Made by a program: the position numbers and the translations under genes. Below, in pieces: positions 47,217 through 59,690 of a stretch of DNA of 64,000 nucleotides. The notes under the pieces were generated by a model that was not told the DNA's origin, made no database searches, and was given only the letters and a program-made list of their open reading frames with translations. The stretch is from Eulemur rufifrons (taxonomy: Eukaryota > Chordata > Mammalia > Primates > Lemuridae). The DNA is taken from assembly GCF_041146395.1 (NCBI RefSeq), contig NC_091002.1, forward strand, positions 8,612,501 through 8,676,500, read 5' to 3'. The first letter of the stretch is position 1, and each line of letters begins with the position of its first letter.

Positions 47217-49490
47217 TGGCTCACATTTTGATAATTCTTGTAATATTTCAAACTGTTTCATTATTATATCTATTGTAATGATCTATGATTAGTGATCTTA
47301 GATGTTACTATTTTAGTTCTTTCAGTGTACCATGAAACATGCCCATATAAGATGGTAAAATTAATCAATAAATGTTGTGTGTGCTCTGATTGCTCTACAC
47401 ACCAGCTATTACCCCATCTCTGTTCCTCCTCTCAGGCCTTCCAATTCTCACAACAATATTGGAATTAGCCCAATTAGTAATCCTAAAATGGACTCTTAAA
47501 TGTTCAAGTGAAAGGAAGAGTTGCAGGTCTCTCACTTTAAATCAAAAGCTAGAAATGGTTAAGCTTAGTGAGGAAGGCATGTCAAAAGCAAAGATGGGCT
47601 GAAAACTAGGCCTCTTGCACCAAACAGCCAATTTGTGAAAGCAAAGGAAAAGTTCTTGAAGGAAATTAAAAGCACTATTCCGTTGAACACACAAATGGTA
47701 AGAAAGTAAAACAGCCTTATTGCTGGTATGGAGAGAGTCTTAGTGGTTTTGATAGAAAATCCACCCAGCCGTAACATTCCCTCAAGCCAAAGCCTACTCC
47801 AGATCAAGGCCCTAACTACCCTCAATTCTGCAAAGGCTGACAGAGGTGAGGAAGCTGCAGAAGAAAAGTTAGATGCTGTCAGAGGTTGGTTCATGAGGTT
47901 TAAGGAAAGGAGCCATCTCCATAACATAAAAGTGCAAGGTGAAGCAACACGTGCTGATGGAGAAGCTGAGCAAGTTATCCAGAAGATCTAGGTAAGACCA
48001 CCAATGAAAGTGGCTACACTAAGCAACAGATTTTCAATGTAGACGAAACAGCCTTCTCTTGGAAGATGATGCCATCTAGGACTTTTATAGAGAGAGAAGT
48101 CAATGTCTGGATTCAAAGTTTCAAAGGACAGACTCACCCTTTTGCTAAGGACTAATGTAGCTGGTGGCTTTATGTTAAAACCAACGCTCATTTGCCATTC
48201 AGAAAATCCTAAGGCCCTTAAGAATTATGCTAAATTGACCCTGCCTGTGCTCTATAAATGAAACAACAAAGCCTGGATGACAGCACATCTCTTTATAGCA
48301 TGGTTTACTGAATATTTTAAGCCTGCTGTTGAGATCTATCTACTCAGAAAGAAGGATTCCTTTCAAAATATTACTGCTCATTGACAATGTACCTAATCAC
48401 CCAAGAGCTCTGATGGAGATGTACAGGAGATTAATATTGTTTTCATGCCTGCTAACACAACATCCATTCTGCAGCCTACGGGGCAAGGAGAAATTTCAAC
48501 TTTCAAGTTTTATTATTTAAGAAATATTATTTCATAAGGCTTTGGCTGCCATAGATAGTGATTTCTCTGATAGATCTGGGCAAAGTAAATTGAAAGCCTT
48601 TTGGAAAGGACTCACCATTCTAGATGCCATGAAGAACGTTTGTGTGATTCATGGAAGGGGGTAAAAATATCAACACTCACAGGAGTTTGGAAGAATTCGA
48701 TTCCACCCTTCAAGGATGACTTTGAGGAGTTTAACACTTCAGTGGAGGAAGTCACTGCCAATGTGGAAGAAATAGCAAAATTTCTATTTCGCTAGAGCTG
48801 GAATGAGAAGGGGAGCCTAAAGATGTGACTGAATTTCTACAATGTCATGATACAACTTGAATGGATGAGGAATTGCTTCTTATGGATGAGCAAAAAAAAA
48901 AAAAAATAATGGTTTCTTGGGATGAAATCTACCCTTCATGAAGATGCTGTGAACATTGTTGAAATGACAAAAAAGGATTTAGAATATGACATTAACTTAG
49001 TTGATAAAGCTGCAGCAGGGTTTGAGAGGATTGCCTTCAATTTTGAAGGGTGTTCAAAATTGGGTAACAGCATTGCATGCTTCAGAGAAATCTTTCATGA
49101 ATGGAAGAATCAACTTATGTGGCAAACTTCATTATTGTCTTATTTTAAGATATGGCCACTGCCGCCCCAACCTTCAGCAACCGCCACCCTGATCATTCAG
49201 CAGCGACCAACATTGAAGCAATAACCTCCACCAGCAAAAGGATTATAACTTGCTGAATGCTCAGACGATCATTAGCATTTTTTTTAAGCAATAAAGTATT
49301 TTTAATTACGGTTTGTACATTGTTTAGACAAAATGCTATTTCACAAGGAATAGACTACAGTATAGTGAAAAAATAATTTTTATACACATTGGGAAACCAA
49401 AAACTTTGTGCGACTTGGTTCATTGACCTGTTTACTTACTGTGGTGGTCTGGAACTGAACCCGCCATGTCCCTGAGGCATCCTCTACAGG
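47217..49490 (+). mobile_element. Tigger1 DNA transposon, nearly complete but inactive
   Basis: Tigger1 is a pogo-group (Tc1/mariner superfamily) element. The copy starts at 'ctcacattttgataattctt', so the 5' inverted repeat and adjacent roughly 190 bp are missing. It continues through 'gttgtgtgtgctctgattgc', the whole transposase region and the 3' UTR ('gcaataaagtatttttaatt'). It ends with 'gaactgaacccgccatgtcc ... gaggcat', the degraded 3' inverted repeat. A poly(A) run (48892-48906) is a local expansion. With one terminus lost and the transposase broken it cannot move. Confidence 0.9.
47480..49225 (+). pseudogene. Decayed Tigger1 transposase (TIGD1-related)
   Basis: An intact relative would bind terminal repeats through an N-terminal CENP-B-like helix-turn-helix and cut DNA with a DDE/DDD domain. 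The pieces lie in different frames. The N-terminal HTH ('LTLNQKLEMVKLSEEG') is in 47390-47602. A central segment with '[19 protein letters not shown]' is in 47728-47991. The first catalytic Asp ('FNVDETAF', codon 48042) is in a third frame. The second Asp ('ILLLIDN', codon 48383) is in 48329-48520. C-terminal parts lie in 48601-48795 and 48922-49224. At least three frame changes and stops rule out a functional or domesticated protein. Confidence 0.9.
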
Positions 49491-49500
49491 GCTGTGGCTC

Positions 49501-49515
49501 TGGCGCCCCCTGCTG
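49501..49515 (-). promoter_or_regulatory. Predicted CTCF-binding motif
   Basis: Read on the minus strand, the sequence gives CAGCAGGGGGCGCCA, which fits the CTCF core consensus CCASYAGRKGGCRS at the informative positions (C/Y-A-G-G-G-G-G-C-G-C). It lies about 10 bp beyond the Tigger1 3' end, in unique DNA. Occupancy cannot be judged from sequence. Confidence 0.55.
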
Positions 49516-51085
49516 TTGGAATGTCATTAGGGCAGTTTCCTCCTTGAGTGAAGGGCTAGGATTTCAAACTTCCCTTCAGGATACTGCAGGCTTCTAGAAA
49601 AGAAAAGTAAATGCACTCCCAATAAACAGTACACATTCTTAAAAGACGATTTCCACTGGGGTAGGCAGAGATTATGGTCATCTTATTTTTTTGTGTTTTT
49701 CAGTATTTCATAAATAAATACAAGACAGAATAAAGTCAGAAAGCAAAGGTATTTTCAACGTTCCATGTGTACATACAATGGTTTATCTCCTGTGTTGGAA
49801 AGACTTTGCACAAAGTTGTCCTTGGAGACCAGCTCAATACTGTGTGCTCCTAGCACCGCTCTGCCTGGACACGCAGCAGCACGGCCCGTTTGGACCTGAG
49901 TGCTCATAATTCACTCTGCCCCAACCAGAATATTACAGACCGTGCACTTCATATGAGCGTTTTGATTTCTGATACTTTCATTTTCCTTGAATTTCAGGAA
50001 AATAAGTGTGATATGAATGGGTACAAATATATACGCATTATTGGCATAGTCAGAGGGATGGAACTCTTAACAAAGCTTCTTCACATGTCAGTGTTCCATG
50101 ACTTCAGCTGAATACTCAGATCTAAAAAACAGACCGTCAGCTGCCCTGTCAATGGTAAATAAGACATTACTATTTAGGCTTTCTCACCCCATCTCCTGCC
50201 TGCTAGAAACAGAGGCCTGAGATGAGGGGTGGGGCGGGTGGGGGGTTTAGTGCGGAGTGGCTTTCATAGGAAAACAAAGAAGCAACGTGAGTTAAAAACG
50301 TTGCCATTTTTCTCTAATCACAGTCTAGGCCCAAAGCAGACTCAAGGGATAATTGATAAATCTACAGGAAGTGCCACGAGTGAGAAAGTGGCTCAGTTAT
50401 TAAGCAGGGGGCAAAAGTCACAGGGTGAAGAAATAGGGACGTTTCAAAATAAGGGAGCTTATTTTGCCTGGAAATGAAAAGCTTGAAAGGAGACCATTTT
50501 TCATCTTGACATTTCCCCGGGATATAGCCCTGGCATGGTATTGTTTTATTTCAGGGCTTGCCAGAATGGAAAGCAAACAAAAGAAATGAATCAAAACCAA
50601 AAACAAAAAAACAAAAGAAAAGACAGGAAGAAAGGAAAAGAAATTCAGGCCCCGGAGATGAGCTCTGCCCCAGGCCTGCAGCAGGGTCAGTTCCTGGCAC
50701 CCTGCTCCGGGGAGGAGGAGGAGCCTGGAGGCCCAGCCACCTGGCCTGGGTGCTGGGAATAGGGCCTCCAAGGCGCTGTACTCAAGTTGACCCATTCGGG
50801 TACACAAAAATAGAAGAACATCTGTTTATATTTCTATCTAACCTTTTAAATATTCTATTGTCATGCATATTTTATAAGGTCTTTGAGTACAAGGTATGCA
50901 GGGCACAGGACATTGTAGCCATCCTTTACAAAGAAGTACGCGCACATTGGAGTGTGTTTCATCTCAGGGATCAAACAGATGTGGGCCCTTGGCGGAGGGA
51001 TCTCCTGTGTCAAAGATTCTCTGCTTGGCGGAACTTTAATCCGGCCTTGGAAATTTCTAGGCCCGTCTGTGCACTTCCTTGTAAA
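49516..51085. other. Unique sequence with an A-rich tract
   Basis: The A-rich low-complexity tract 50570-50645 ('aaaaccaaaaacaaaaaaac') drives a Lys-rich open frame (50558-51097) that I do not consider a gene. The rest is unrecognised. Confidence 0.45.
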
Positions 51086-51089
51086 GTCC

Positions 51090-51460
51090 AGTTTTAGCAG
51101 TCCCTGCTAAGTCGCTTGAGCAAGGACCCCCACCTCCACATCTGATCAGGCTCCTGACCCTCCGCCGTCCCTGCAGGGGACGTCTCATCACCTGGCCTGC
51201 TGTCAGCAGGGATCCGCTACGTCCATTTAAACGGAATCCCCTCAGCCCAGATGTTTCCTCCTAGTAACTTTCCATCCGCTGACCCCCGCCCGGCTCCGTG
51301 GCTGTCAGTTCCCTCTTGCGCCCTATTCAGAGTTCACCAGAGCTCTCTCCCCCTCTGCCAGACCCTGTCACCGCAGTCGCCGTATCTCTCATAGGGTCCT
51401 GAATAAAGTCTTCTGTATCATGCTTTAGCCAGTGTCATTGAGTATTTTTTCTTGAACACC
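51090..51460 (+). repeat. Probable ERV LTR fragment, sense
   Basis: 'tcagagttcaccagagctct', 'ccagaccctgtcaccgcagt', 'agggtcctgaataaagtctt' (AATAAA) and 'catgctttagccagtgtcat' follow the R-U5 layout of a mammalian LTR that I recall. The left end is uncertain and no internal region is present. Confidence 0.55.
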
Positions 51461-52955
51461 TGGAAAGTCGTGTGTCCTCTCTGCTGTTCCTCCGGTAGCT
51501 CGGAGCCACTTGGGATCAGGGAGCACGAAGCTGCCCTGCCTGGGCCTGGCACGCAGACTCAAGTGCAAGAAGACGAAGGGCTGACGACGGAAGCCTCGGG
51601 AGGAAGGGTGCGTCTGTCTGGGCCACTGCGGGGCACAGGGCCTGGCCGGGGGTGGGAGTGAAGAATATGTTCATTAACTCAGTGGGTGAGCAAATGTGAT
51701 TCTCCACCACCAGGCCTCGTGTGAACATCTTAAAAACTAAAAGATTCGGTGACTGTCACTGCAGTAGGAGAGCACGTGGCTGCAGGAGTCAGAAGCCATT
51801 TGTGACTGGACTAAACAGAAATGCAAGGTCAAGTCAGTCTGCCTTTGGGGCCTTCCCAGCTGCTTTCTGTCCCTGCCCTGTCTCTGTCCCTATCTCCTCT
51901 CTGGGAACACACAGTCCTGCCTGGCCCCTGGTGCCTCACCACGTGGGCCTCCCAGGACTGTGCCTCACACCGCTTGCCGCAAGGCCTGGCGTCCTTAAGG
52001 AACAATTCTTCTGGGAAGCGGCGGCTGGGGAGAAGCCGGGGAGGTGGCAATGTGACTCTCCAAGGAAAGTCCACCTACTGTTCTCTGCCTGAAACCTCTA
52101 ACAGTTCCCATCACAGGAACCCTGGGCAGCAGCCCCTGGCAGGAGACCTTGCATTTCAGACTGAAATGGAAAATATTGGGCCATATCCAGCACACACATG
52201 CAATGTCAGAGGGACACAAGCTTCCAAGGGTGGAAGGAGCCTTTCTTTGTGTGGGGAAAGAAGGCTGAGTCCACACTTCTTAACCCACGGCTGTGATCTT
52301 GCTCCTCTGAGGTCTCCAGCCCACTCCTGCGCTGGTAGGTCACCCTGCCATGATGGCCTCTGGAGCAGCCGTCAGTCCTCAAGACCCCCCTCTGGTGGCT
52401 CCTCCCCGGGCTTCTCCATGCCGTCACAGCAGCCTCCAGCCCAGCTCATGGACTGCACCTCTGTTACTCTGCAGGCAGAGCCTGTGGTGAGCAGAGCTTC
52501 TCACCAACTCTGTGCGCCTCAGCGACGGGAGCTTGATCCTATGCGCCTTTCACCGTCCGGGCCTTGCATGGTGTGCGACACAGGCTGTCCAGGCCTCAGC
52601 CTGTGTTTGGTGAATGAATGAATTGTCCATACACAACCTTGAGAAGGTTAGGATGTTCCATTCCTAACCTAAAGGAAAATTACTTTAAAAGGTTTAGAAT
52701 AACTAGACAAAGACCAGCCATGAGGTCAGTGGCAGACCCAAGTGAGGGGTTACTGGGAAGGGAAGACCCGGAGCAGTGCGCATGAGGAAGGGCGGAGCCC
52801 ACGGTGAAGCTGGATGGCGCCAAAGCTCACCAGCACTTCCCATGCTCCCTCACTCTGGCAGCGGCGGCCGTGGTGGGAAAATGTGGATGTCCTGACTCTC
52901 CTCCCAAGAAAATAACTCCCAAACATGCTGCTCCCCTGATGTATACCTGATTTGG
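51461..52955. other. GC-rich unique sequence with the longest open frame of the window
   Basis: The open frame 51821-52621 (+, 266 codons) is rich in Ser, Pro, Gly and Leu. It has no recognisable domain, signal peptide or repeat pattern. Shorter frames overlap it on the other strand. It ends in a weak L2-like tail ('ggtgaatgaatgaatt'). I do not call it a gene. Confidence 0.4.
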
Positions 52956-52959
52956 GGTT

Positions 52960-53616
52960 TTAATTTGTATTGCACTGTAAAATAGATACAAGAAAGTGCA
53001 AAATCCAGAGTGAGCTTGATGTCAACCAAATGAACATATTCTGATAATAGAACAGAGACAAAGAAAGAAAATATCAGCCCCTTAATGACCCTTTGTGTCC
53101 CTTCCTGGCACTGCCCCTCCAAGGGGTATCCTGACTTCTGTCCACAGTGGTTAATTTTAGCTGTCTTTGAACTCTATGTACATAGAACCATACCAATGTG
53201 CTTCTTGTGTTTGACTTTTTAGCCCAATGGTAGGTCTGTGGTTCATGCATTTTGTGGCATGGGAATGTTGGTTGTCCATTCCCTTGCTGTCCCCCATCCA
53301 CCGAGTAAGTACACCGTTGCCGGATCATCCGTTCTCCTGTGATGTGGAATCTGGGTTTCTCCATGTTTGGATATTACAGTGAAGCCTGCTAGGAACATCA
53401 CAGCACAGGTCTCGTGGGCAGAGTGGACACGTCTCTGGTGGGTGTGTATCTAGAAGCAGAATTGCTAGTTCATATATACATTTCAGCTTCATAGACACTG
53501 CCAAGCATGTAATAAGATGTGGTCCTAATGCTTTCTCTAGCACAGCATTAGAATCATTGCACCATATTTTGTCACTCTTTGGTATTTTCTACCTTTTTAT
53601 TTTAGCCCTTCTAGCT
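52960..53616 (-). repeat. Ancient L1M 3' UTR fragment, antisense
   Basis: 'tctttgaactctatgtacat', 'gtgtgtatctagaagcagaa', 'catagacactgccaagcatg' and 'ttattttagcccttctagct' follow the antisense 3' UTR order of L1M elements. It is distinct from the next L1, whose own 3' end starts at about 53617. Confidence 0.65.
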
Positions 53617-55178
53617 ATTTTTTAAATTAAATTTTTATTTGGGGATAATTGTAGATTCACATGCAATTATAAGAAGTAATAGAGAGAGACCCCATGTACC
53701 CTTTACCCAGTTCCCTCAAAAGCAACATCCTGCCAAACTGTGGCCCAGTAGCACACTGGGAAATGGGCACTGATGCAGCCAGGATGCAGGATGTTCCCAT
53801 CACACAGGGTCCCACATGTGGCCTCTTTGCAGCACTTCCGTCCCATCGCCAGTCCCTCCTCATCCCTCACAGCCACAATCTGTTCTGCGTTTCTACAATG
53901 CTGTCCTTTCAAGATTGTTATATAAATAAAATCATAAAATATGTAATAATTTGTAGTTGGGTTTTTTTCACTTAGTGCAATTCTCTAAAGATTCTTCCAG
54001 GTTGTTGCATATATCCATAGCTTGTTCCGTTTTATTGCTAAGTAGTATCTCATAGTATGGATGCACCAGAGTGTAACCATTCACCCATTAAAGGACATCT
54101 AGGCTGTTTCCAGTTCGGGTTTATTATGATTAAAGCTGCTATAAATATTTATGTGAGCATGGTTTTTGTGTGAACACAAATTTTCATTTCTCCAAGGTAA
54201 ATGCCCAAAAGTATAATTTCTGGGTCATATGGCAATGGTATCTGTAGTTTTTCTTAAAGAAACTCCCAAACTATTTTCCAGAATGGTTGTACCATTCTAT
54301 AGTCTCCCCAGCAATGTGGTGATGCAGTTTCTTCACCTTCTCACCAGCACCTGGTGTTATCACTGTTTTTTTATTTTAGCCATTCTGATAGATGTGGAGT
54401 GATAGCTCATTGTGTTTTGATGATCATTTCCCTAATGTTTGATTACGTTGAACATCATTTCATGTGTTTATTTGCCAACTGTATATACTTTTAATGTCTT
54501 TTGTCCATTTTTAATTGGGTTATTTATTTTTTACTGTGGAGTTCTGAGAATTTTTTCATACAGATACTAGTACTTTCTTGAACATGTAGTTTGCAAATAT
54601 TTCCTCTCAGTATGTAGCTGAACTTTTCATTCTCTTCACAGGGTCTTTTGAAAACTAGAAGCTTTTAATTTTAATGAAGTCCATTGTATCAATTTGGTGC
54701 TTTTGGCTTTTGGTGTTAAATCTAAAAACTCTTTGCCTAACCTTAGATCCAGAAGATTTTCTATTTTTTTTTTCCAAAAAGGTTTGTAGCTTTATTTACA
54801 GTTTTATCTTTTGTATACAAGTCTATATCTCGTTTTGAGTTAATTTTTGTATAAAATGTGAAATGAAGGTAGAGGCTAATTCTTTTTGGCTAATATTTTC
54901 CTAAGGATTTTTGGTGTGCATTATAGGGGATATTGGTATGTAGTTTTTGTATTTTCTTTCTTTTTTGTACTATCTTTGATTTTTATATCACAGTAATACT
55001 AGCTTCATTAAATGGATTGGGAAGTGTTGCCTCCTCTTCTATTTCCTGGAAGAGATAATGTAAAATGTTTATTCGTTCATAACATTTGAGTATAATTCTA
55101 CAGTAAAGCCATCTGGGCCTTGAGATTTGGATGAGGGGAGATTTAAAATTATTAATAGTTATAGACCTATACAAATTA

Positions 55179-55486
55179 CAGTATTTCTTCCCTTCCCTCT
55201 GAGGGACACATTCTAAGACCTCCAGTTGATACCTGAAACTACAGATAATACCAAATCCTGTATACTATGTTTTTTTCATATACTTACATACATATGATAA
55301 AATTTAATTTATAAATTAGGTATAGTAAGATATTAACAATAACTAATATTAAAATAAAGTAATTATAACAATACATTATGAAGCAAGTTATGTGAATGTG
55401 GGCTCTCTCTCAAAATATCTTATTGAGCAGTAGCACAGGTGACTAAAACCACTGAAAGTGGAACCACAGATAAAGGGGGACGACTG
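55179..55486 (-). mobile_element. Tigger3-like MITE inserted in the L1
   Basis: It has a CAG...CTG-bounded element of 308 bp, with 'acattctaagacctccagtt', 'gatacctgaaactacagata' and 'gtggaaccacagataaaggg' in antisense Tigger3-like order. TTA on both sides (55176-55178 and 55487-55489) includes the TA duplicated by pogo/mariner transposases. Its termini match the element at 15725-16190. Confidence 0.8.
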
Positions 55487-55773
55487 TTAGTCCCACTGAG
55501 TGAGCTGGAGCTTTTGATTTTCAAGGAATTGGTTTCTTCTCATTGTCAAATTTCTGTATGTAGAGTTGATCATAGTATTCCATTATGACCCTTCTGATGT
55601 CTTCAATGATATCCCATTCCATTCTTTATATTGATAAATTGTGTCTTTCTTTTTGTCTTTGTCATTATTGTTAGAGGTTTATCAATTTTACCAATCTTTT
55701 CAAACTAGTAGCCTTTAGCTTTATTGATTTTTCTATACTCTTTATTGTGTTTCTGTTTTCATATTCATCTATT

Positions 55774-55783
55774 CCTAAATTAC
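55774..55783. repeat. Target-site duplication of Alu (upstream copy)
   Basis: CCTAAATTAC followed by T residues; repeated at 56125-56134. Confidence 0.8.
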
Positions 55784-56150
<367 letters not shown>

Positions 56151-56507
56151 CTACTGATTGTTTTGGGTTTATTTTGCCCTTCTTTTTCTTGATTTTTGAT
56201 TTGGGAGCTTTGATTATTGAGTTGACACTTTTCCACTTTTCTAATGTATGCTTTTAGTGCTAGAAATGTCCCTTTTATTACTGCTTGTTTGTGTTTCACA
56301 AGTGTTGATATATTGTATTTTTATTTTTATTCAGCTCAGTGTGCTTTTTATTTCCTTTGAGACTTTCTCTTTGATCCATGGATTATTTAGAAGTGTATTG
56401 TTTAGTTTCCAAAGTATTAAAAGATTTTCCTGTCATCTTTCTGTTACTGATTTCTAGTTTGATGCCATTGTGGTCAAAGAACATAGTCCAATAGATCTTA
56501 ATTCTTT

Positions 56508-56792
56508 TCAATTTGTCGAGTTTTGTTTATGGCCCAGGACACAGTCCATCTTGGTATGTTTTATGAGCTCTTGGAAAGTTGGGTGGAATGTTCTGTAAAC
56601 ATTGATTAAATCCTGTTGATGAATGGTATTATCATATTCCTCTGTATACTTGTTAATTTTCTGCCTAGTTAGTCTATCAATTGTTGAGAAAGGGGTGCTG
56701 AGGTTTCCAACTATAATTGTGGACTTGTCTTTTTCTTCTTTCATTGCTATCAGTTTTTGCTTCACATATTTTGTAGTTTTGTTGTTTGGCAC
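56508..56792 (-). pseudogene. L1 ORF2 endonuclease-domain remnant
   Basis: This open 94-codon piece has the L1 apurinic-type endonuclease pattern 'VGNLSTPFSTIDRLTRQKI' followed by 'IYRTFHP' and 'MDCVLGHK'. In active L1 endonucleases the first motif reads GDFN and the last contains D-H. Here the Asp is Asn, the following Asn is Ser and the His is Cys, so key catalytic residues are lost. It is a fossil within the antisense L1. Confidence 0.85.
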
Positions 56793-58944
56793 ATATGCAT
56801 TTAAGATTAGTATGTTTTCTTTGAATATTGACCTTTTTGTTATTATACTAAGTTCCTATCTATAGTAATATTTCATGCTCTGAATGCAACTTTATCTGAT
56901 ATTAATAAAGTTACTCTTTCTTTGATTACTGCTTGAATGATATAGCTTTTGTAAAATACTTTTACTTTCAAGTTGCCATTGTATGTGGAGTGATTTCCTT
57001 TAGAAAGCATGTATTTATGTAGCTTTTTAAATGTTCTCTGTTAGTTTATGTGTTTTAATTCATATATTTAGACCATTTGCCTTTGATGTAATTATTGATA
57101 TTTGGAGCTTAAATTTGATATTTTATTTTTTGTTTTTCATTTGTTCTCTATGTTTTATGTTTCTCTGTTTTCTTTTCTGTCTTCCTGTGGGTTACTTGAT
57201 AGCATTCCATTTTATCTATTTATCCATAGTGTGTCTGAGTATATCTTTTGTATAAAATTTTTAGTGGTCATTCTAGATATTGCATTTATTACGTTATATA
57301 TACATATCTCATCATAGTCTAATAGTGTCACTGAGTGAAGTAACATGATGTACTTGTGTGAAGTGTATAAACCATCTCTTCTGTTATGTGCCCTTTCCCT
57401 TTTATAACACAGTTGTCTTAAATATTTATCTACTTACATTTAGAACCACATAAGACAATGTTATAATTTTTGCTTCAAACATCAAATACTGTTTAGGAAA
57501 TACAAGTGGAGAATAAAAATGTATTTATTTACTATATTTTACTTTTTTTGGTTTTTTTGTTTGTTTGTTTTTTCTTCCTTCCTGTGGAAAGATCCCGAGG
57601 TTTCTTCTTTAATTATTCCTTTTTGTTTGGTGAATTTCCCGTAGCCATTCTTTAAGGTTAAGTCTGCTGTTGACAAATTCTATTAGCTTACTTTCATCTG
57701 AGAGTCTTAAATTCCCCTTCACTGAAGGATATGAATTGACTTAGGATTCTGGGTTGACAATTCTTTCTTCAGCATCTGAGAAATGTGCTACTGTATCCTG
57801 GCCACTGTGATTTCTGATGAGAAATATTTCATCATTCCAGTTGTTTTTTTCTGCTTTAAAGACTTTTTCTTGTTTTTAGAAGTTTGATTCTGATGTGTCT
57901 TGGTGAAGAGTTTTTGGGCTTATGCTAGTTTGAATTTGTAGGTGTGTGTCTTTTGCCAAATTTGGGAAATTTGAGTCAGTATTTCTTTGAGCACTTTTTC
58001 ATCCCCCCTCTTTTTCTCCTGTCTTTCTGGAAGACAGCTGATATCAAAGTTAGGTCATTTATTGCTCTAGTTCCACAGATTCTTGAGGTTATGTTTTTCT
58101 GTTTGTTTGGTTTTTGTTTATTAGTCCATTTTCTCTTTATTGTTTGGGTAATTTCTTTTGTTCTATTACTCAATTCACTGATTTTTTTCCTCTGTCCTGT
58201 CCGTCATGCTGTCGAGCCTATCCACTGAGCTTTTTATTTTATTTATTATAATTTTCAGTTCTAAAATTTGCATTTGTTTCTTCAGTTTCTTTGCTGAGAC
58301 TTTCTGTTTCTTTCATTTGCTTCAAGAATGTTTGTAATTGCTGGTTGAAGCATTTTTACAATTGCTGCTTTAAAATCTTTGTCAGATAATTCTAACAGAA
58401 TATTATCTAACAGATAATTCTCTATTATCTCAGTATTGGGACCTATTGGTTATCAGTTTATTTTAATTTAGCTCAAGATCTTCCTATTTCACAGTATGAC
58501 AGGTGATTTTTATGTGAAACATGGACATTTTATTACTATGTTATAAGACTCCAGATCTTATTTAAATCTTCCATTTTTTCTGGCTTTCTATGACACCATT
58601 CCTACAGGGAAAGGAGCATACTTCTACATTCACGCAGGGTGAGGGTAAAAGTCCAGGCTCCCCCCTGACACTGTAGGGATGTAGGCTTGGTTATGGCTTA
58701 GCAAGGATGAAAGTCTCAGCTCCCTACTCAGACCTTTCTGATACTCCTCCTAGTAGCAAAATGGGTGGGCAGGGGGCGTTGTTCCTTCAATCTGACAAGG
58801 GTGAAAGTCTAGCCTGGCCACATAGCCTTTCTTGGCATGGGTGGGGCTGGGGCCACAGTATTTCTGTGATGTTTGGCTAGAGTAGAGTGATTATTGCCTT
58901 GAAGGTTGTCCATTTCCTGGATCTTTGGCTAGGAACAATAGTCT

Positions 58945-59395
58945 TTTAAAAAAATGTTTAATTGTGATAAAATGCATGTAACATTAAATTTACTGTATTA
59001 ACCATTTTCAATTGTACAGTTTAGCAGTGTTAGGTATATATACATTATTGTACAAGCAGTCTCTAAAACTTGCAAACGTCTTGCAAAATTGAAACTCCAT
59101 TCCCATTAAACAACAACTCCCCATTCCTTCTTCCACCAAGCCCCGGACAGCCACCATTCTACTTTCTGTGCCTATGAATCTGACTGCTCTAGGTACCTCA
59201 TAAAGGTGCAATCATATAGCATTTTTATTTTCGTTACTGGCTTATTTCACGGAGCATAATGTCCTCATGATTTTTCCATATTGGAGCATGTGTTAGACTA
59301 GCCTTCCTTTTTAAGGCTGAATAATGTTTCATTGTATTTATGTACCATATTTTGTTTATTCATTCATATGCCATTGGACAGAAGGCAAACTTTTG
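58945..59395 (-). mobile_element. L1MB/L1MC 3' UTR fragment, antisense, nested
   Basis: 'ttaattgtgataaaatgcat', 'tccattcccattaaacaaca', 'attctactttctgtgcctat', 'ctctaggtacctcataaagg' and 'ttttaaggctgaataatgtt' follow the antisense L1MB 3' UTR order. It interrupts the 5' untranslated part of the larger antisense L1. Confidence 0.75.
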
Positions 59396-59690
59396 TTGTT
59401 GTTGTATTTTTTTTTTTTTTCCTTGTCTGCATTGGGGGAATTTCTGGGTTGCTAACTTCTTTATCTCCAAGTCTGGGAAATATAAGGCAAAAAGAAAACC
59501 AAGGAATCTTGTTGCAGTATCATTTCTTAGGTCCTGAGGTCTCTAGTCAGTCTGTCTTCTTCTCTTCACCTCTCTAAGTCTTGTTATATTTGTTCCATAT
59601 ATAATTTCCAGAGTTTTAGTTGTACTTATTAAGAGAAATAGGAGCAAATATATCTGTTCCATCTTCCAGAAAGTAGAAATGGTATAAATG

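Noticed and set aside
50535..51097. Lys/Asn/Gln-rich 179-codon frame
   Set aside because: The N-terminal part is a translated A-rich tract, and the rest has no domain or conserved pattern.
58755..58785. GGGCAGGGGGCGTT as a CTCF site
   Set aside because: The core is partial and it lacks the CC at the left; it lies inside old L1 sequence.
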